DNA of 64,000 nt from DASPSR01 sp035516175 (GCA_035516175.1 DATJAO010000063.1:1-64000); one strand, 5' to 3'; numbered from the stretch's first letter, positions 1 through 8,303 are shown. The notes: a model not told the origin generated them from the sequence alone. Made by a program: numbers and translations.

Positions 1-235
1 AAACCAACCCTGTTTTGTTCTTTGAAACCATAAGTATGCGGTTCCGGCAAGAAGGTTGCCGGGTAAAACTTCTGCCGTCAAAGAAATAACCATAGACGCC
101 AGATCATGAGTTTCGCTAAATCTACAGTTCGCGATGCATATGCTCGCGGTACCCAACGACCAACGCTGGGAACCTTGAGAACAATGGTTTAGCAAAAATC
201 TGTGGTGTCATAATTAGCGCCTCTGTATAAAAGGT
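1..235 (+). ncRNA. Structured RNA block, omega-RNA/HEARO-like
   Basis: Nested helices are visible. A 7-bp hairpin pairs 44-50 with 56-62. A long-range helix pairs GACGCC (95-100) with GGTGTC (204-209); inside it GCTAAA (115-120) pairs with TTTAGC (188-193), and inside that CGCGA (130-134) pairs with TCGCG (144-148). In the second copy (47330-47591, minus) the outer helix is GACGCC/GGCGTC, so the difference between copies keeps pairing by a G-U wobble. A multi-helix RNA inside an IS200/IS605-type element suggests the guide-scaffold RNA of an IscB- or TnpB-type system (HEARO/omega RNA). That identity is inference from architecture; no covariance model was run. Alternatively it is a decayed tnpB interior that happens to fold. 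Confidence 0.5.
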
Positions 236-456
236 ATCTCCCGAAACCAACTGGTGGTTTTTGGAGGTGTGGCTGCTTGGCACAACCTGCAGTCAACCGG
301 TTCGCCCGGAAAAAAACCAGGACATCTGCATCAGCCCATGAACCGGGGACGCGGCAAACATCCCTGCCGCATCTGCGAACAGAATCAGTCTTGGCTCTCA
401 GGAGATGCAGAGCCTGATTCGGGAATCCTCGGCCTTCAGGCCGGGGAGGATGTCAA
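1..456 (+). mobile_element. IS200/IS605-superfamily element, right part, non-autonomous
   Basis: The first 456 bases match, in inverted orientation, 47136-47591. Both copies end in the same right-end hairpin: a GC-rich stem at about 427-446 followed by GGAGGATGTCAA. The same end closes the tnpB remnant at 44784. This arrangement (subterminal hairpin, no terminal inverted repeats) is typical of IS200/IS605/IS1341-type transposons. The left end lies outside the window. No complete transposase or nuclease is encoded; the open frame at 254-514 is not conserved in the other copy. Inside is a structured RNA block, annotated separately. The element is therefore a remnant or a minimal element that would need a transposase from elsewhere. 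Confidence 0.75.
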
Positions 457-918
457 ATGCCATATTCCCCCGCAACAGTTCCTCCAATACTCCGCAACTA
501 GCCGCGGACCGTGACATTTCCACATTACATTAGAAATTTTGCCTTCATTAACCTGCTACTGCCAGCCTCTTCTCGTAATCATTACACATGCAGCTTTAAT
601 ATTATTGTCATCTGTTCAGGCGAATGTTGCAATGCAATCATAAATATACTCGATTGTGTTACTGATAGGGACGCTCGTTCAGCATCATGTTTTTTCCTCA
701 AAATCGCCGAACTCGTCTTGATAATTTCCTTGTCACGTGATAATCTTTTTGCATGAAGAGACGCAGTTCTTGCCGGTTAGCATGGATTTCACCTGTGTCA
801 TGAACGGGAAAGCAGACAGTCAATTCCACGGCCGCCGGGGTCATACCGCACGGGGCATGGGCCAGTCATGCGGTATCCACAATGAACTAGAGGATCCTGT
901 AATGAGGATACGGATAAA
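457..918. other. Intergenic stretch without a recognised gene
   Basis: This AT-rich 462-base stretch separates the element end from the histidine kinase gene. The short open frames at 511-756 and 737-922 have no recognisable domain or convincing ribosome binding site, so I do not call them. It presumably carries the kinase promoter, but no clear -35/-10 pair stands out. Confidence 0.6.
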
Positions 919-2406
919 ATGAAAAAACATACCATAAAAGAGAAACGAAAAACTGATGATAATCTTTATGAAGCTGAGCAGTTCTGTCGTACTGTATTCG
1001 AGCAGTCCCCCGATGGTATCTTGGTCATAGATACGAATGGGAATTTCATTGAATTCAATGAAGCTGCCCATCGCGAGCTCGGCTACTCAAGAGAAGAATT
1101 TAAGAGGCTTCGTATCTCTGACATCGATCCGATCCAGCGCCCTGAAGAAATACAAGCCAGCATTAAGGAAGTTGTAGATAAGGGACGCGCTGAGTTTGAA
1201 GTTAAGCATAGAACAAAAGAGGGAGAAATCAGGGATGTTCATGTTATTACTCAAGTATTCGTCTTGTCCGGCCGCACGTTTTTTCATACCATATGGCGAG
1301 ATATCACTAAGTACAGACGCGCGGAAGAGGAAATCCGCTTCCTTGCATCAATTATAGAAAACCTTCCTAACGCCGTATGCGCCATCGATACAAAGGGTGC
1401 AACGATAGCATGGAACAGGGGAGCAGAGAAGATGCTGGGATACAAAGCCGAAGAAATAATCGGAAAGCCGATAACGACCATTATCCCTGAAGAGATCAGC
1501 CGGCAGGAACTTGAGCACTGCCTGACTATCTTGAACAAGGATGGGTTCTTTTCAGGATATGAATCGGTACGGCTTGCCAAGGATGGCAGAAGAATACCGG
1601 TGGAACTGACAGCCGTGGCGATCAAGGGTGAAGCGCAGAAAATCAAGAGCTATGCTTCTATCATGGTGGACATCACTGACCGCAAAAAAGCAGAAGAGGA
1701 ACGCTTGAAGAGTCACATGCTTGAGTCGATCGGTTTACTCGCGGGAGGTATTGCCCATGATTTTAATAACCTTCTCACCATTATCTTGGGCGATATCACT
1801 GTTGCAAAAATGTTTGCTCAACCTGGCGATAAGTCATTCAACAGTCTGGGTCATGCGGAACAAATCTGCGAAAAGGCCGGTGATCTCAGCAAGCGCCTGA
1901 TCACCTTTGCCACAGGCGGAGATCCTGTGAAAAAAATCACGTCGTTGTCAGGACCGCTTGCAAAAACGGTTAACACCTTATTGAAAGACACAAAGATTAA
2001 TATGGTAATTGATTTACCAGCAGACCTCTATGGCGTTGCCATAGATGAAGGGCAGATGAAGCAGGCCATTGGTAATCTGGTCCAAAATGCAATAGAAGCA
2101 ATGCCGCAAGGAGGCACTCTCACTGTTCATGGAGAGAATGTCCATATTTCCGCACAGGACAACTTACCGTTGCAGACTGGCAATTACTTAAAAATATCGT
2201 TCCGTGACACAGGTGCCGGCATACCCTCGGAAAATCTAGCGAAGATATTCGACCCGTATTTTACGACCAAGGACACTTATTACCAGAAAGGTCTAGGGCT
2301 CGATCTTGCGGTATGTTATTCCATTATCAAGAAGCATAATGGCCTAATTACTGTCGCATCTGAAGTCGGGAAGGGGACAACCTTTGTTATTTATCTCCCT
2401 GCGTGA
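919..2406 (+). CDS. PAS-PAS sensor histidine kinase, cytoplasmic
   Basis: The 495-residue protein has two PAS domains (about 20-130 and 143-255), a dimerisation/phosphoacceptor region (about 268-330) with the HDFNN-type H-box and phosphoacceptor His280, and a HATPase_c domain (about 375-495). The ATPase domain shows the N-box NLVQNAIEAMP, the DTGAGIP G1 box, the DPYFTTK F-box and a GLGLDLA G2 box. No membrane segment or receiver domain is present, so it should sense a cytoplasmic signal and phosphorylate a separate response regulator, which is not encoded nearby. The HDFNN H-box is typical of kinases common in Geobacter-like and Nitrospira-like bacteria. The signal is unknown. It stands alone, with 460 bases upstream and 240 downstream. 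Confidence 0.92.
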   Translation: MKKHTIKEKRKTDDNLYEAEQFCRTVFEQSPDGILVIDTNGNFIEFNEAAHRELGYSREEFKRLRISDIDPIQRPEEIQASIKEVVDKGRAEFEVKHRTKEGEIRDVHVITQVFVLSGRTFFHTIWRDITKYRRAEEEIRFLASIIENLPNAVCAIDTKGATIAWNRGAEKMLGYKAEEIIGKPITTIIPEEISRQELEHCLTILNKDGFFSGYESVRLAKDGRRIPVELTAVAIKGEAQKIKSYASIMVDITDRKKAEEERLKSHMLESIGLLAGGIAHDFNNLLTIILGDITVAKMFAQPGDKSFNSLGHAEQICEKAGDLSKRLITFATGGDPVKKITSLSGPLAKTVNTLLKDTKINMVIDLPADLYGVAIDEGQMKQAIGNLVQNAIEAMPQGGTLTVHGENVHISAQDNLPLQTGNYLKISFRDTGAGIPSENLAKIFDPYFTTKDTYYQKGLGLDLAVCYSIIKKHNGLITVASEVGKGTTFVIYLPA

Positions 2407-2649
2407 GCTTTGCGGAGCCTGATCATTCGGGAGGTCATTGTTTTTTACTAAATACCTTTTATTGCATTAACTTGCATTACGGGCCGCCCTGAATGGTAAC
2501 GTTATATCTCCATCCTCTAGGTATTATCTTCAAGCCTTTAGAGACGCAGCTTCTCGAAGGTGGTAAAATTAAGAAGTAAATCATCAGAATCTCCGTTTTC
2601 TCCTGTGGAGAGCGCAAGATCCATGTCGAAGAGGTAGAGGTATTTGTCC

Positions 2650-3729
2650 ATGGCTGAACAGAGTGATTCCCATCGCGGAACGCGCATACTCGTCATCGTG
2701 GCAGCTCTCGCAATCATCTCGGGAGGAATTCATCAGGCACAAGAGATCCTGGCATCGTTTCTCGTCGCTGTTTTCCTTGCTGCCATTGGCACGCCATCGG
2801 TCATCTGGCTGGAGCGGAAACGCGTTCCTTATGTATTCGCGGTGTTGCTCGTAGTGGCGGGCATGGCTGCTATTCTTGTAATTATCGGAGTACTTGTTGG
2901 CACATCCCTTAACAGTTTTTATGCTGACCTCCCATACTATCAGGCGCGCCTACTGAAGCATGCTTCTGCACTCCAGACGTTCATGGCAACCAAGGGCATC
3001 CCGCTCGAGGACTCGTTTCTGGTCGACCTTGTCAAACCAGAAGCGGTGAAGAGACTGACCGGCAGCTTGATCAAGGGGCTGGGCTCGGCGCTGTTCGAAA
3101 TCGTCGTGATCCTGCTCATCGTAACGTTCATACTCCTTGAAGCCTCAAGCTTTCCCGTCAAGCTCCGCGCCATCCTCGGTGATCCTCAAAAGGACTTTCA
3201 TCCGTTTATGAGGTTCGTCTATGATATCAACCGGTATATGGTCATTAAAACGGCGATCAGTCTGACAGTGGGCGCTCTTATCGGGGCATGGCTGCTAATC
3301 CTCGGCGTAGATTTTCCCATTCTCTGGGGTTTCCTGGCATTTTTGCTCCACTATGTGCCTAATATCGGCGCCCTTATCTCCTCAGCTCCCGCAGTATTTC
3401 TCGCCCTTATCCAGCTCGGGATAGGTCATGCCGCGCTCGCGGCCGCCGGATATCTGGCCGTTGATTTCATTCTTGGCAACGTGGTTGAGCCGAGACTCAT
3501 GGGTCGGAGGCTTGGCCTGTCCACGCTGGTTGTAATTCTCTCGTTGATTTTTTGGGGAGGCCTGCTCGGTCTTATCGGTGTGGTTCTGTGCATACCTTTG
3601 ACCATGACCCTGAAGTTTGCATGCGAGAATAACAAAAGCACAAGATGGATCGCGGTCTTGCTCGGACCCGAGATGTCCCCTACACAAGTTCCACCGGCGT
3701 CGAAAAAGAAAACTGATTCTGTAACCTGA
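2650..3729 (+). CDS. AI-2E family transporter (PF01594-type permease)
   Basis: The 359-residue polytopic inner-membrane protein has the AI-2E/YdiK/PerM layout: hydrophobic helices at the N-terminus (about 12-90), a long polar stretch (about 90-150), and a C-terminal membrane block ending in the LGL...EPRLMGRRLGLSTLVVILSLIFWG region characteristic of the family. Members include exporters of autoinducer-2 and Na+/H+ antiporter-like proteins, so the substrate cannot be told from sequence. An in-frame TTG at 2644 is possible, but the purine-rich GAGGTAGAGG at 2631-2640 is better spaced from the ATG at 2650. The Lys/Pro-rich last 25 residues look cytosolic. Confidence 0.85.
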   Translation: MAEQSDSHRGTRILVIVAALAIISGGIHQAQEILASFLVAVFLAAIGTPSVIWLERKRVPYVFAVLLVVAGMAAILVIIGVLVGTSLNSFYADLPYYQARLLKHASALQTFMATKGIPLEDSFLVDLVKPEAVKRLTGSLIKGLGSALFEIVVILLIVTFILLEASSFPVKLRAILGDPQKDFHPFMRFVYDINRYMVIKTAISLTVGALIGAWLLILGVDFPILWGFLAFLLHYVPNIGALISSAPAVFLALIQLGIGHAALAAAGYLAVDFILGNVVEPRLMGRRLGLSTLVVILSLIFWGGLLGLIGVVLCIPLTMTLKFACENNKSTRWIAVLLGPEMSPTQVPPASKKKTDSVT

Positions 3730-4044
3730 AATAAGTCAGAGAAGACTCGACAGAGAAAACAGAACAAAGAAGAAGCGGGTGGCGGAAAAAAGCGAATGAA
3801 CGGAACTGAACGCACTGAAGGCCGTTATCGCGATTTTGTGCGAAGATCTGATGATTGAAAAAGGCTTCAGCGACGTGCACCGCGGTTGAGAACCAGGTAT
3901 TATACTGCCATAGATTATTTCCATGAATGTCAAAAGAAATACGAAAAAGTTAATCAAAAAGAAAGGGATTCCCTTGCAACAATATCATTATCTATGATAC
4001 TCTTGCAAGAGGACTTTATGGATACAGGAAGGAGACGATGAGCT
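3730..4044. other. Intergenic stretch without a recognised gene
   Basis: A 315-base gap. A short run of coding-like codons (about 3816-3888, ending in TGA) has no homologue I recognise and no start with a ribosome binding site. The TATACT at about 3900 could be a -10 element for the membrane-protein pair that follows. Confidence 0.5.
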
Positions 4045-4335
4045 ATGGCAGACCGTGACATCATGCAGGAGATTGAGGATTTGAAAAAACAGCTGCAGGC
4101 GCTTGAGGCAGCCAAAGGCCGTGCAAGCGCGCAGGCATCCTCGGAGGAGCCTGAGCAGCGACCGCTGGAAGAGACCGGAGGAGAGGCGGGAACATGGCTC
4201 CATGACTTGATCAAACAGGCTGAGGAACTGATGGGCGGGCTGGACCTTCAGTTCAAGGACGTGCCGGCTAAGACCGCTCTCGTGATCTTCGCGCTCGGTG
4301 TCCTCATGGGCCGACTGCTCAGCCGCAGGGGGTAG
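4045..4335 (+). CDS. YqjD/ElaB-like (DUF883-type) membrane-anchored protein
   Basis: A 96-residue protein starts with a charged, probably coiled-coil segment (EIEDLKKQLQALEAAKG, residues 7-24), followed by a Glu/Ala-rich linker. A single C-terminal membrane helix ends in a short Arg tail (ALGVLMGRLLSRRG). This matches ElaB/YqjD/DUF883 proteins, C-tail-anchored inner-membrane proteins reported to bind ribosomes in stationary phase in E. coli. The next gene is a YqjE-like protein with only four bases between them; the YqjD-YqjE pairing is conserved in enterobacteria and supports the call. Sequence similarity is limited to the layout and the tail motif. Confidence 0.65.
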   Translation: MADRDIMQEIEDLKKQLQALEAAKGRASAQASSEEPEQRPLEETGGEAGTWLHDLIKQAEELMGGLDLQFKDVPAKTALVIFALGVLMGRLLSRRG

Positions 4336-4339
4336 AAGT

Positions 4340-4828
4340 ATGGATGAGTTCCTCGTGAAGATACGCCTCTTACTGAAGGCAGAGATGCTCTTGTTTCGCC
4401 TTCAAATGCGTCGCACCGTCCGGCAGGCCGCATTCTACATTGCCGCCGCTCTTCTGACTGTTCTGGCTGTCGGCATGCTGAATATCGCTCTCTATCTGTA
4501 TCTCGCACCGCGTCTTGGTAATGCCGGTGCTGCTTTCGCGGTTGCCGTCGTCGATATCGTGCTGGCCGCGGCAGTGGTCGTTGTTGCCGGCCGTCTGCAC
4601 TTAGGCCCCGAAGTTGACGCCGTGACGGCCCTACGCGAGGCCGCGATGGCAAAGCTCACTGCGGATGCGGAGCGTGTCAAGACCCAGATCGCAGAACTAC
4701 ACGACGATATCAAGCAGATTCGTTCCGCAGTGACTGGCTTTCTGAACTTTGGCGGCGTCAATCTTACCTCGTTGTTCCAATGGGTGCCGGTGCTGATCCG
4801 CGTGCTGTTTCGGCGAAAGGACCTGTAG
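4340..4828 (+). CDS. YqjE-like protein (putative holin superfamily III / Holin-X)
   Basis: The 162-residue protein has two membrane helices (about residues 30-50 and 58-80) separated by a short turn, then a soluble amphipathic helical part and a hydrophobic C-terminus. This is the pattern of the YqjE/Actinobacterial holin-X family (PF07332). I place the start at the ATG at 4340, four bases after the preceding stop and just downstream of AGGGGG (4327-4332). The open frame extends further upstream, but that would overlap the YqjD-like gene. It is probably cotranscribed with the preceding gene. A role in lysis is unlikely here; YqjD/YqjE proteins are better linked to envelope and stationary-phase physiology. 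Confidence 0.7.
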   Translation: MDEFLVKIRLLLKAEMLLFRLQMRRTVRQAAFYIAAALLTVLAVGMLNIALYLYLAPRLGNAGAAFAVAVVDIVLAAAVVVVAGRLHLGPEVDAVTALREAAMAKLTADAERVKTQIAELHDDIKQIRSAVTGFLNFGGVNLTSLFQWVPVLIRVLFRRKDL

Positions 4829-5111
4829 GGCGATCGGCAGCCGTCCGCCAAGCTTGATAAACGGCTTCAATAATTTCATGGTTTGTAAATCGGGTAGAGT
4901 CAAGAGAAGCCTGAGAAATGATTCTAATTATTCAGGTCGAGCGGTTAAACCCCTCAACAGCCCGATTGATGCATAGTACAACCAGTTCTATAATTTTTTC
5001 ATCACATACCACTGCAAGCACTGGATAAAACGAACACTCGGGATTTTGCTCATTCAAAATTTGCAATTGCAATCGGCGTTGCATGAGCTTGCACTCTTCT
5101 AAAAGAATTCT

Positions 5112-5816
5112 ATGACCGCACAGGAAATCAGGACTCGATTGCGACGACTCGCCAATAAAGAGAAGGCTGTAACCCTCCAGGGTTTTTTTAAGACCGGGCC
5201 TCATGAATATGGCGAGGGCGATGTTTTTCTCGGCATCACCGTGCCGAAGCTCAGGAATCTGGTGAAAGAGTGCGATGGCATTCCGATCACGGAGACGGCA
5301 ACATTTCTCAAGTCGGGAATCCACGAAGAGCGCCTCCTCGCTCTCCTGATTCTTGTCCGTGCGTTTTCGAAAGGCGATGCCTCCGCACGACAGAAGATAT
5401 ATAACTTCTATTGCAAGAACACTCGCTACATAAATAACTGGGACCTCGTGGACCTTTCGGCTCCGAACATAGTCGGGAGCTATCTCCTGGATAAGAGCAG
5501 GAAAACGCTCTATGAGTTCGCGAAATCTCGCGATTTCTGGAAGCGCAGGATCGCGATCATGGCCACCTTTTGCTTCATCAAGCAGAACGAGTTCAATGAA
5601 GCACTCATCATTTCGAAGATGCTGTTAGCGGATGACCACGATCTGGTCCACAAGGCCGTGGGTTGGATGCTGCGCGAAATAGGGAAACGTTCTCTGTCTG
5701 TTGAAGAGAAGTTTCTGAAGCAGCATTATAAGAAAATGCCCCGGACCATGCTCCGGTATGCCATCGAGCGGTTCCCGGAAGAAAAACGCCGGCGCTATTT
5801 GAACGGCGCCGTCTAA
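5112..5816 (+). CDS. DNA alkylation repair protein, AlkD family
   Basis: The 234-residue all-helical protein belongs to the AlkD/HEAT-repeat DNA glycosylase family (PF08713), which removes N3- and N7-alkylated purines without base flipping. The active-site signature is visible: Trp110 and Asp114 in NNWDLVD line up with Trp109/Asp113 of Bacillus cereus AlkD. The Arg-rich FWKRRIAI segment and the KAVGWMLREIGKR segment match the DNA-binding concave surface. Length is normal. Dihydrofolate reductase follows after 13 bases on the same strand, so the two are probably cotranscribed. Confidence 0.93.
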   Translation: MTAQEIRTRLRRLANKEKAVTLQGFFKTGPHEYGEGDVFLGITVPKLRNLVKECDGIPITETATFLKSGIHEERLLALLILVRAFSKGDASARQKIYNFYCKNTRYINNWDLVDLSAPNIVGSYLLDKSRKTLYEFAKSRDFWKRRIAIMATFCFIKQNEFNEALIISKMLLADDHDLVHKAVGWMLREIGKRSLSVEEKFLKQHYKKMPRTMLRYAIERFPEEKRRRYLNGAV

Positions 5817-5829
5817 CCTCTGCGCACAT

Positions 5830-6309
5830 ATGATCATTTCCCTCATAGCTGCCATGTCGGAAAATCGTATCATCGGACTTAATAACAAGATGCCTTGGAA
5901 ACTCCCCTCCGATCGTAAGAGGTTCCATGAAATTACGAGGGGACATTATGCCATCATGGGACGGAAGACGTTCGAGAGCATCGGCCGTCCTCTGCCCGGA
6001 AGAAAGAATATCATCCTCACCCGACAGAGAAACTACATGGTCGAAGGTTGCATTATCGCTCATGACCTGGATTCGGCATTCGCCGCATGCGGGGATACAG
6101 ACGAGGTCTTTATCTGCGGCGGCGGAGAGGTCTTCCAGGAGACCATATTCCTGGCCGACAGAATCTATCTTACCATCGTACACGCCGTAATTGAAGGGGA
6201 CACCCTGTTTCCGGACATCCCTCCTGATTTCAAAGAGGCCGAACGGGAGGAAGTCGCCGACGCAATCCCCTGCACCGTTGTTCTGTTTGTACGGAAAGAC
6301 GGGTCGTAA
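5830..6309 (+). CDS. folA: Dihydrofolate reductase
   Basis: The 159-residue enzyme reduces dihydrofolate to tetrahydrofolate with NADPH, feeding thymidylate and one-carbon metabolism. Visible motifs are the N-terminal ISLIAAMSENRIIG strand-loop, the Met20-loop region ending in MPWKLPSD with the catalytic Asp in LPSDRKRF, the NADPH-binding GRKTFESIG and ILTRQ segments, and the conserved GGGEVFQ loop. Length fits chromosomal FolA. No thyA lies next to it; the upstream neighbour is the AlkD-like gene (13-base gap). The upstream region has no strong Shine-Dalgarno sequence, consistent with translation coupled to the preceding gene. Confidence 0.96.
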   Translation: MIISLIAAMSENRIIGLNNKMPWKLPSDRKRFHEITRGHYAIMGRKTFESIGRPLPGRKNIILTRQRNYMVEGCIIAHDLDSAFAACGDTDEVFICGGGEVFQETIFLADRIYLTIVHAVIEGDTLFPDIPPDFKEAEREEVADAIPCTVVLFVRKDGS

Positions 6310-6423
6310 TCATGACGGGGAGGCACAGTAAAAAGCCTTGATATGGTTGCAAATAAAAATATCTTATGATAATCTTTGTGTCACAGGTTGATTCACGCCG
6401 TATGGTAGGCGGGGAGGCGCGTC

Positions 6424-6861
6424 ATGAAACACGTCGAGAAGGTAGTGGCGAGATTCAACAACGGTCAAATCCTGAAAGGCCATGTCAGGAATTTCGAAAT
6501 CGGCACCGAAACTGTGACGCTTGAAGACCCGGAAACCCATACGGCGCACAAGATCTCGATTGACAAGCTTAAAGCTATCTTTTTTGTAAAGACATTCGAG
6601 GGGCGAGGCGAGTATGTAGAGAAAAAGGCCTTTGGCATCAGAAAGAATCCCGGTCGCAAGGTATTCGTGAAATTTAAGGATAATGAGACGCTCATCGGCT
6701 ACATTGACGGCGATATCCCGTGGGAAAAAGGCTTTTCTCTTACAAAAGAGGGCAACAAGGCCAAGGGATTTTTCCTGGTCCCTGTCGACAGCGACAGCAA
6801 TAACATTAAAGTGTTCGTCGTGGGAACTTCCATTCAGGATGTAACGATCATGATTGTTTGA
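6424..6861 (+). CDS. Conserved hypothetical protein with two similar beta-rich modules (DUF6982-like)
   Basis: The 145-residue soluble protein has two related segments. Residues 5-35 (VVARFNNGQILKGHVRNF) and residues about 78-110 (VFVKFKDNETLIGYIDGD) both read as a strand, a short polar turn (NNGQ/KDNET), then a strand with G-hydrophobic-hydrophobic. This suggests a duplicated small beta-barrel fold. It resembles small DUF6982-type proteins found in Geobacter and Nitrospira relatives; function is unknown. There is no signal peptide or membrane helix. It lies between folA and the broken cold-shock gene, with a 114-base gap upstream. Confidence 0.6.
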   Translation: MKHVEKVVARFNNGQILKGHVRNFEIGTETVTLEDPETHTAHKISIDKLKAIFFVKTFEGRGEYVEKKAFGIRKNPGRKVFVKFKDNETLIGYIDGDIPWEKGFSLTKEGNKAKGFFLVPVDSDSNNIKVFVVGTSIQDVTIMIV

Positions 6862-6995
6862 GCCTTCCACCCGCGATTGACCACGCACAGCGTGGTTATA
6901 TGTTTTATCGGTTACGCGGCGTTTTCCATGGGCCGTATGACGCCTCAAGGCAAGTCATAGAGTCTTAGGACTTTACAGCACAGGAGGGCAACTGT

Positions 6996-7194
6996 TTGGC
7001 TAAGGGTAAGGTGAAATGGTTCAATGATGCCAAGGGCTACGGCTTCATTACCCAGTATAACGGCGAGGATGTATTTGTGCATTTTTCCGCCATTCAGGGT
7101 AGGATTCAGGTCCCTGCAGGTAAATCAAGAAGCTGAATTCGAGGTTGCCAGTGGACCGAAAGGTCCGCAGGCGACGAACGTTGCAAAGCTATAA
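6996..7194 (+). pseudogene. CspA-family cold-shock protein, frameshifted
   Basis: After AGGAGGG (6982-6988), a TTG start opens a standard cold-shock domain: GKVKWFNDAKGYGFI with RNP1 (KGYGFI), then RNP2 (VFVHF), then SAIQG. After about codon 36 the frame breaks: the normal continuation FRSLQ...EVASGPKGPQATNVAKL is present but one frame off (from about 7106 to the TAA at 7192-7194). The total span of 199 bases confirms a one-base excess. Both halves are intact and family-typical, so this is either a recent single-base insertion or a sequencing error. The strong terminator at 7232-7266 closes the transcription unit. If functional, the product would be a 65-residue RNA chaperone. Confidence 0.85.
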
Positions 7195-7231
7195 AATTCT
7201 GAAGCATCTTACTAGGAGAACCTATACAAGC

Positions 7232-7266
7232 CCCGGTTGTTGAAAAACAACCGGGTTTTTTATTTT
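7232..7266 (+). terminator. Rho-independent terminator
   Basis: A perfect 10-bp GC-rich stem (7232-7241 with 7246-7255) with a GAAA tetraloop is followed by TTTTTTATTTT. It is placed to end the cold-shock transcript; a minus-strand TPR gene converges from the other side. Confidence 0.92.
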
Positions 7267-7325
7267 CCATGGCTGAGAGAGTGGATAGATAACAGTGGTA
7301 ATGAAGTTGGACCATCGACCATTGA

Positions 7326-7892
7326 TCAGTTAGCGGTGACGGGAATGTTGCCTATGTTCCTGACCTTGTCGGTTGCTTTGAACGGTGGCGCGGGCTGTGA
7401 CGGGGCACCAACCTCTGACTGCTGCTGGGGTGTCGGCGCAGCGGGTTGGGTCGGTTGCAGTTCATTTGGTGTCTGCTGCGGAGACGCTTCGGGTGCCGGG
7501 ACTTGCGGGTTCTCGGTATTTTTTTGTTCCGGTTTCTGTGGTAAGGGTTTTGCCGGCCACAATCTGGTCGGAGTGAAGTTCGGGTCCAGCTCGTAGGCCT
7601 GCTCAAAATTCTCCATGGCCTTCTTTCTGCTCTCTCCGTCGCCCTTCCTTCCCTTCATGTAGTATGCGTATCCCAGGTAGTAAAAAGCCTCAGCTTCAGG
7701 ATAGGTTGAGGCTGATTTTTCTAATTCGTCAATGGCAGCGTCATATTGTTTTGCCTTGAGGTGTGCGATGCCTTTTGCCATGTGTTCTGCCGCCGTCTTA
7801 GCGTCGAAGAGCTCGTCCGCCGCATAGCTCACTATCTGTGTCCCCATTATTATGGCCGTAATGAGCAGCGCCATGATTAGTGATTTCCGCAT
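7326..7892 (-). CDS. Exported TPR-repeat protein with Pro/Gln-rich C-terminus
   Basis: The 188-residue protein begins with a Sec signal peptide (about residues 1-25, cleavage after SYA). It carries about two TPR units: residues 33-65 (AAEHMAKGIAHLKAKQYDAAIDELEKS) and 66-108 (AFYYLGYAYYMKG...AMENFEQAYELDPNFTPTRLW). The last 75 residues are a low-complexity Pro/Gln/Ala-rich tail. It is probably a periplasmic or membrane-associated scaffold protein; no partner is encoded beside it. Transcribed alone toward the terminator at 7232-7266. The ATG at 7892 is preceded by an AGGAGG-type site in CTCCTGAAAT reading on the other strand. Confidence 0.75.
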   Translation of the reverse strand: MRKSLIMALLITAIIMGTQIVSYAADELFDAKTAAEHMAKGIAHLKAKQYDAAIDELEKSASTYPEAEAFYYLGYAYYMKGRKGDGESRKKAMENFEQAYELDPNFTPTRLWPAKPLPQKPEQKNTENPQVPAPEASPQQTPNELQPTQPAAPTPQQQSEVGAPSQPAPPFKATDKVRNIGNIPVTAN

Positions 7893-8106
7893 CGAGTCCT
7901 CCTGAAATGACAGCTTTTCCTCTTACCATATCACAGGGTTGTAATTGATGTCAACAGGACTGTCGCTCTCCCTGAGAGTAAAAGTACAAATTTGTCGAAT
8001 GCTAAATATAAGGAATTTCAAAGGGGAAAAATCTTTTTCTTCGGGACGAACGCTTCCCATCCGACAAAATTTTCCGCTTGTTTCTTCTAGAATATTCCTG
8101 ATTAAC

Positions 8107-8134
8107 TAACAATTTGTTTAAAAACAAAATGTTA
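8107..8134. promoter_or_regulatory. Inverted repeat next to a sigma-54-like promoter
   Basis: Arms AACAATTTGTTT and AAACAAAATGTT form an imperfect dyad just upstream of the -24/-12 element at 8140-8156. It could be an operator or activator site. Its closeness to the promoter is unusual for an enhancer, so repression or an unrelated dyad are also possible. Confidence 0.35.
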
Positions 8135-8139
8135 TAGAT

Positions 8140-8156
8140 TTGGCACACGATTTGAA
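8140..8156 (+). promoter_or_regulatory. Sigma-54 (-24/-12) promoter candidate
   Basis: TTGGCAC (8140-8146) followed after five bases by TTGAA (8152-8156) matches the RpoN consensus TTGGCACG-N4-TTGCA in the -24 block and in GG-to-G spacing, but has GA instead of GC at -12. A transcript would start near 8168 and run through the hairpin at 8178-8241 into the rhodanese gene at 8304. Confidence 0.5.
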
Positions 8157-8177
8157 ATATAAATCCAGAGAGTGATT

Positions 8178-8241
8178 AATGGGCACTGTCTTCGCCCTTA
8201 TCCTCCCTGCCTCGGAGGAATTACCCATGACAGTGTCCATT
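8178..8241 (+). ncRNA. Structured leader or small RNA hairpin
   Basis: A 13-bp helix pairs 8178-8190 with 8229-8241, with one G-U wobble. Its 38-base loop contains a second hairpin (TCCTCC with GGAGGA) that buries a Shine-Dalgarno-like GGAGGA. No T-run follows, so it is not a standard terminator. Its position between the sigma-54-like promoter and the rhodanese start suggests a 5' leader element or a processed small RNA; no known riboswitch class is recognised. Confidence 0.45.
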
Positions 8242-8303
8242 GTTCGAGGTTCTTAAAAATCTCCGATCGGATAACGGGGTGAAGTGAGGAGTAGGAGGAG
8301 ACA

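Noticed and set aside
254..514. Open frame in the first element.
   Set aside because: It is broken by a stop in the second copy and extends past the element end. It is more likely a by-product of the RNA and end sequence.
511..756. Short frame before the first kinase.
   Set aside because: No ribosome site, no domain, AT-rich composition like its surroundings.
2650..3729. AI-2 quorum-sensing exporter.
   Set aside because: The family name covers several transport functions and no luxS or other AI-2 gene is present.
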